Part shown: positions 5,595 to 7,280 of the stretch, piece after piece
How positions within the stretch are numbered: the first letter of the stretch is position 1
Layout: each line of letters starts with the position of its first letter
Origin: DASTRU01 sp035761045
Lineage (GTDB): Bacteria; Pseudomonadota; Gammaproteobacteria; Burkholderiales; Burkholderiaceae_E
Direction: 5' to 3'
Assembly (NCBI GenBank): GCA_035761045.1
Contig: DASTRU010000137.1
Coordinates: 1-7,280 of the forward strand
DNA: 7,280 nt
Translations under genes and position numbers: made by a program
The notes under the pieces: generated by a model
Databases searched by the model: none
Told to the model about the DNA's origin: nothing
The model's input: the letters and a program-made list of their open reading frames with translations, nothing else

Positions 5595-7280
5595 TCACAC
5601 CAAGGTTTCTTCCGGTTCGGACGCCGCTGGCGGCAGCGACTCGCCTTCCGAAAACTCGAGCACCACCTTCGGCTCGCCGCCATCCTCGGCTCGATAATCC
5701 ACGATCACCTTGCCACCGTTGAGCAACTTGCCGAACAACAACTCATCGGCCAATGCCTTGCGGATGGTGTCTTGGATAAGGCGAGCCATCGGACGCGCGC
5801 CCATCAACGGATCGAAGCCTTCCTTCGCGAGATGCTTTTTCAACGCATCGGTGAACGAAACCTCGACCTTCTTCTCGTGCAGTTGCTCCTCGAGCTGCAT
5901 GAGGAATTTATCGACCACACGCAAGATGACGTCTTCGTCGAGCGCACTGAAGCTGATGATCGAATCCAACCGGTTACGGAATTCAGGCGTGAACAACCGC
6001 TTGATCTCGACCATCTCGTCGCCCGCTTTTTTCTCCGGATCGCCAAACCCGATGCCACGACGCTGCAAGTCCGCCGCGCCCGCGTTCGTCGTCATGATGA
6101 TGATGACGTTGCGGAAGTCGGCCTTGCGTCCGTTGTTATCGGTCAAGGTACCGTGATCCATCACTTGAAGCAGGATGTTGAAGATGTCCGGATGCGCCTT
6201 CTCGATCTCGTCGAGCAACAGCACCGAATGCGGTTTCTTCGTGATCGCCTCGGTCAACAACCCGCCTTGATCAAAGCCAACGTAACCAGGAGGCGCGCCG
6301 ATCAAACGCGACACGGCATGCCGTTCCATGTACTCCGACATATCGAAGCGAATCAGCTCGATGCCTAGGATGTACGCAAGCTGCTTGGCAACTTCCGTCT
6401 TGCCGACACCCGTCGGTCCGCTAAACAAGAACGCGCCAATCGGCTTGTCGGGCTTGCCCAAACCAGACCGCGCCATCTTGATGGCGGCAGCCAACGCTTC
6501 GATCGCCGCATCCTGGCCAAACACCGTCGCCTTCAAATCGCGATCAAGCGTTTGCAGTTTGCTGCGATCGTCCGTCGAAACGGACGCCGGCGGGATGCGT
6601 GCGATCTTGGAGATGATTTCCTCGATCTCAAGCTTGCCAATCGTCTTCTTCTGCTTGCTCTTGGGCAGGATGCGTTGCGCCGCGCCGGCCTCGTCGATCA
6701 CGTCGATCGCCTTGTCGGGCAAATGACGATCGTTGATGTACTTGGCCGAAAGCTCGGCCGCGCTCGTCAACGCTTGCGACGAATACTTCACGCCGTGGTG
6801 CTCTTCGAAGCGCGACTTCAACCCACGCAAGATTTCCACCGTCTGCTGCACGGTCGGCTCGTTCACGTCGATCTTTTGGAAACGACGCGACAGCGCATGA
6901 TCCTTCTCGAAGATGCCGCGGTACTCGTTGTACGTGGTCGCGCCTACGCACTTAAGTTGTCCCGACGAAAGCGCGGGCTTAAGTAAGTTCGAAGCGTCCA
7001 ACGTCCCGCCCGACGCCGATCCCGCGCCAATCAGCGTATGGATCTCATCGATGAAAAGAATTGAGTGGGGGTTATCACGAAGCTGCTTGAGCACCGCCTT
7101 CAAGCGCTGCTCAAAATCACCGCGATACTTAGTGCCGGCAAGCAGTGCTCCCATGTCGAGCGAATACACCACCGCCTGCTCGAGGATTTCGGGAACGTCG
7201 CCTTTAACCACGCGCCAAGCCAAGCCCTCGGCGATGGCGGTCTTACCCACCCCCGCCTCGCCGACCAGCCACGGGTTGTT
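5595..7280 (-). CDS. clpA: ATP-dependent Clp protease ATP-binding subunit ClpA (partial at right edge)
   Basis: ClpA is the hexameric AAA+ unfoldase that feeds proteins into the ClpP chamber, taking N-degron substrates through ClpS. The visible 561 residues are the C-terminal three quarters, cut at the first Walker A motif GEAGVGKT (visible 7-14). The first ATPase module also shows pore loop KYRG at 51-54, Walker B ILFIDEIH at 74-81 and the RRF arginine finger at 132-134. The second shows Walker A GPTGVGKT at 288-295, pore loop GYVG at 332-335, Walker B VLLLDEIE at 353-360 and sensor 2 GARPMAR at 494-500. The ClpP-docking loop IGF is at 410-412, which together with the absence of a ClpB-type middle domain separates it from ClpB. 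The tail is acidic and proline-rich. Similarity to E. coli ClpA is continuous throughout. No start is annotated because the gene continues beyond the window; TTA codons are rare, unlike in coaBC. Confidence 0.98.
   Translation of the reverse strand, partial: NNPWLVGEAGVGKTAIAEGLAWRVVKGDVPEILEQAVVYSLDMGALLAGTKYRGDFEQRLKAVLKQLRDNPHSILFIDEIHTLIGAGSASGGTLDASNLLKPALSSGQLKCVGATTYNEYRGIFEKDHALSRRFQKIDVNEPTVQQTVEILRGLKSRFEEHHGVKYSSQALTSAAELSAKYINDRHLPDKAIDVIDEAGAAQRILPKSKQKKTIGKLEIEEIISKIARIPPASVSTDDRSKLQTLDRDLKATVFGQDAAIEALAAAIKMARSGLGKPDKPIGAFLFSGPTGVGKTEVAKQLAYILGIELIRFDMSEYMERHAVSRLIGAPPGYVGFDQGGLLTEAITKKPHSVLLLDEIEKAHPDIFNILLQVMDHGTLTDNNGRKADFRNVIIIMTTNAGAADLQRRGIGFGDPEKKAGDEMVEIKRLFTPEFRNRLDSIISFSALDEDVILRVVDKFLMQLEEQLHEKKVEVSFTDALKKHLAKEGFDPLMGARPMARLIQDTIRKALADELLFGKLLNGGKVIVDYRAEDGGEPKVVLEFSEGESLPPAASEPEETLV

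Noticed and set aside
6091..6109. ATG/GAT triplet run with dyad symmetry in clpA
   Set aside because: It encodes conserved hydrophobic residues before the MTTNAG motif of ClpA and needs no other explanation.
5772..6368. 198-residue open frame on the plus strand opposite clpA
   Set aside because: It lies wholly antisense to a well-conserved part of ClpA, has no recognisable domain and is explained by the codon bias of the real gene.

Overview
The window looks like ordinary chromosomal housekeeping DNA from a betaproteobacterium, most likely of the Burkholderiales or a near relative. The evidence is by eye: fairly GC-rich coding DNA, proteins that read like proteobacterial LspA, CoaBC, Dut and ClpA, and the neighbourhood lspA-coaBC-dut next to clpA, which I recall from Burkholderia-type genomes. 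No tRNA, rRNA, CRISPR array, insertion sequence or phage gene was seen.

Layout. Bases 1-509 (+) hold the C-terminal end of a two-component sensor histidine kinase cut by the left edge. A 117-base spacer with a promoter-like TACAAT hexamer leads to a tight same-strand block: lspA (627-1151, lipoprotein signal peptidase), coaBC (1166-2350, two steps of coenzyme A synthesis) and dut (2385-2834, dUTPase). A 110-base spacer carrying a bulged inverted repeat separates dut from a small unrecognised protein with a likely winged-helix N-terminus (2945-3445, +). Two minus-strand genes meet this block tail to tail. A polytopic membrane protein fused to a spermidine-synthase-like methyltransferase domain (3438-5474, -) overlaps the small gene by 8 bases. 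clpA (5595 to beyond 7280, -) is cut by the right edge exactly at the first Walker A motif. A very clear hairpin terminator (5547-5574) sits just after clpA and before the membrane protein gene.

How the genes relate. lspA, coaBC and dut are unrelated in pathway but are all essential or near-essential housekeeping genes, probably transcribed together. ClpA supplies the unfoldase ring of the ClpAP protease, and its adaptor clpS would be expected upstream of clpA, outside the window. The kinase sits where ileS is commonly found upstream of lspA, which suggests a local rearrangement or lineage-specific order. The fused membrane/methyltransferase protein and the small winged-helix-like protein are the two genes here whose roles cannot be read from the sequence.

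No convincing new system was found. The most noteworthy points are the bulged inverted repeat after dut, the lack of Shine-Dalgarno-like sequences ahead of all five visible start codons, two TACAATCGA promoter-like motifs, and the two poorly understood genes.
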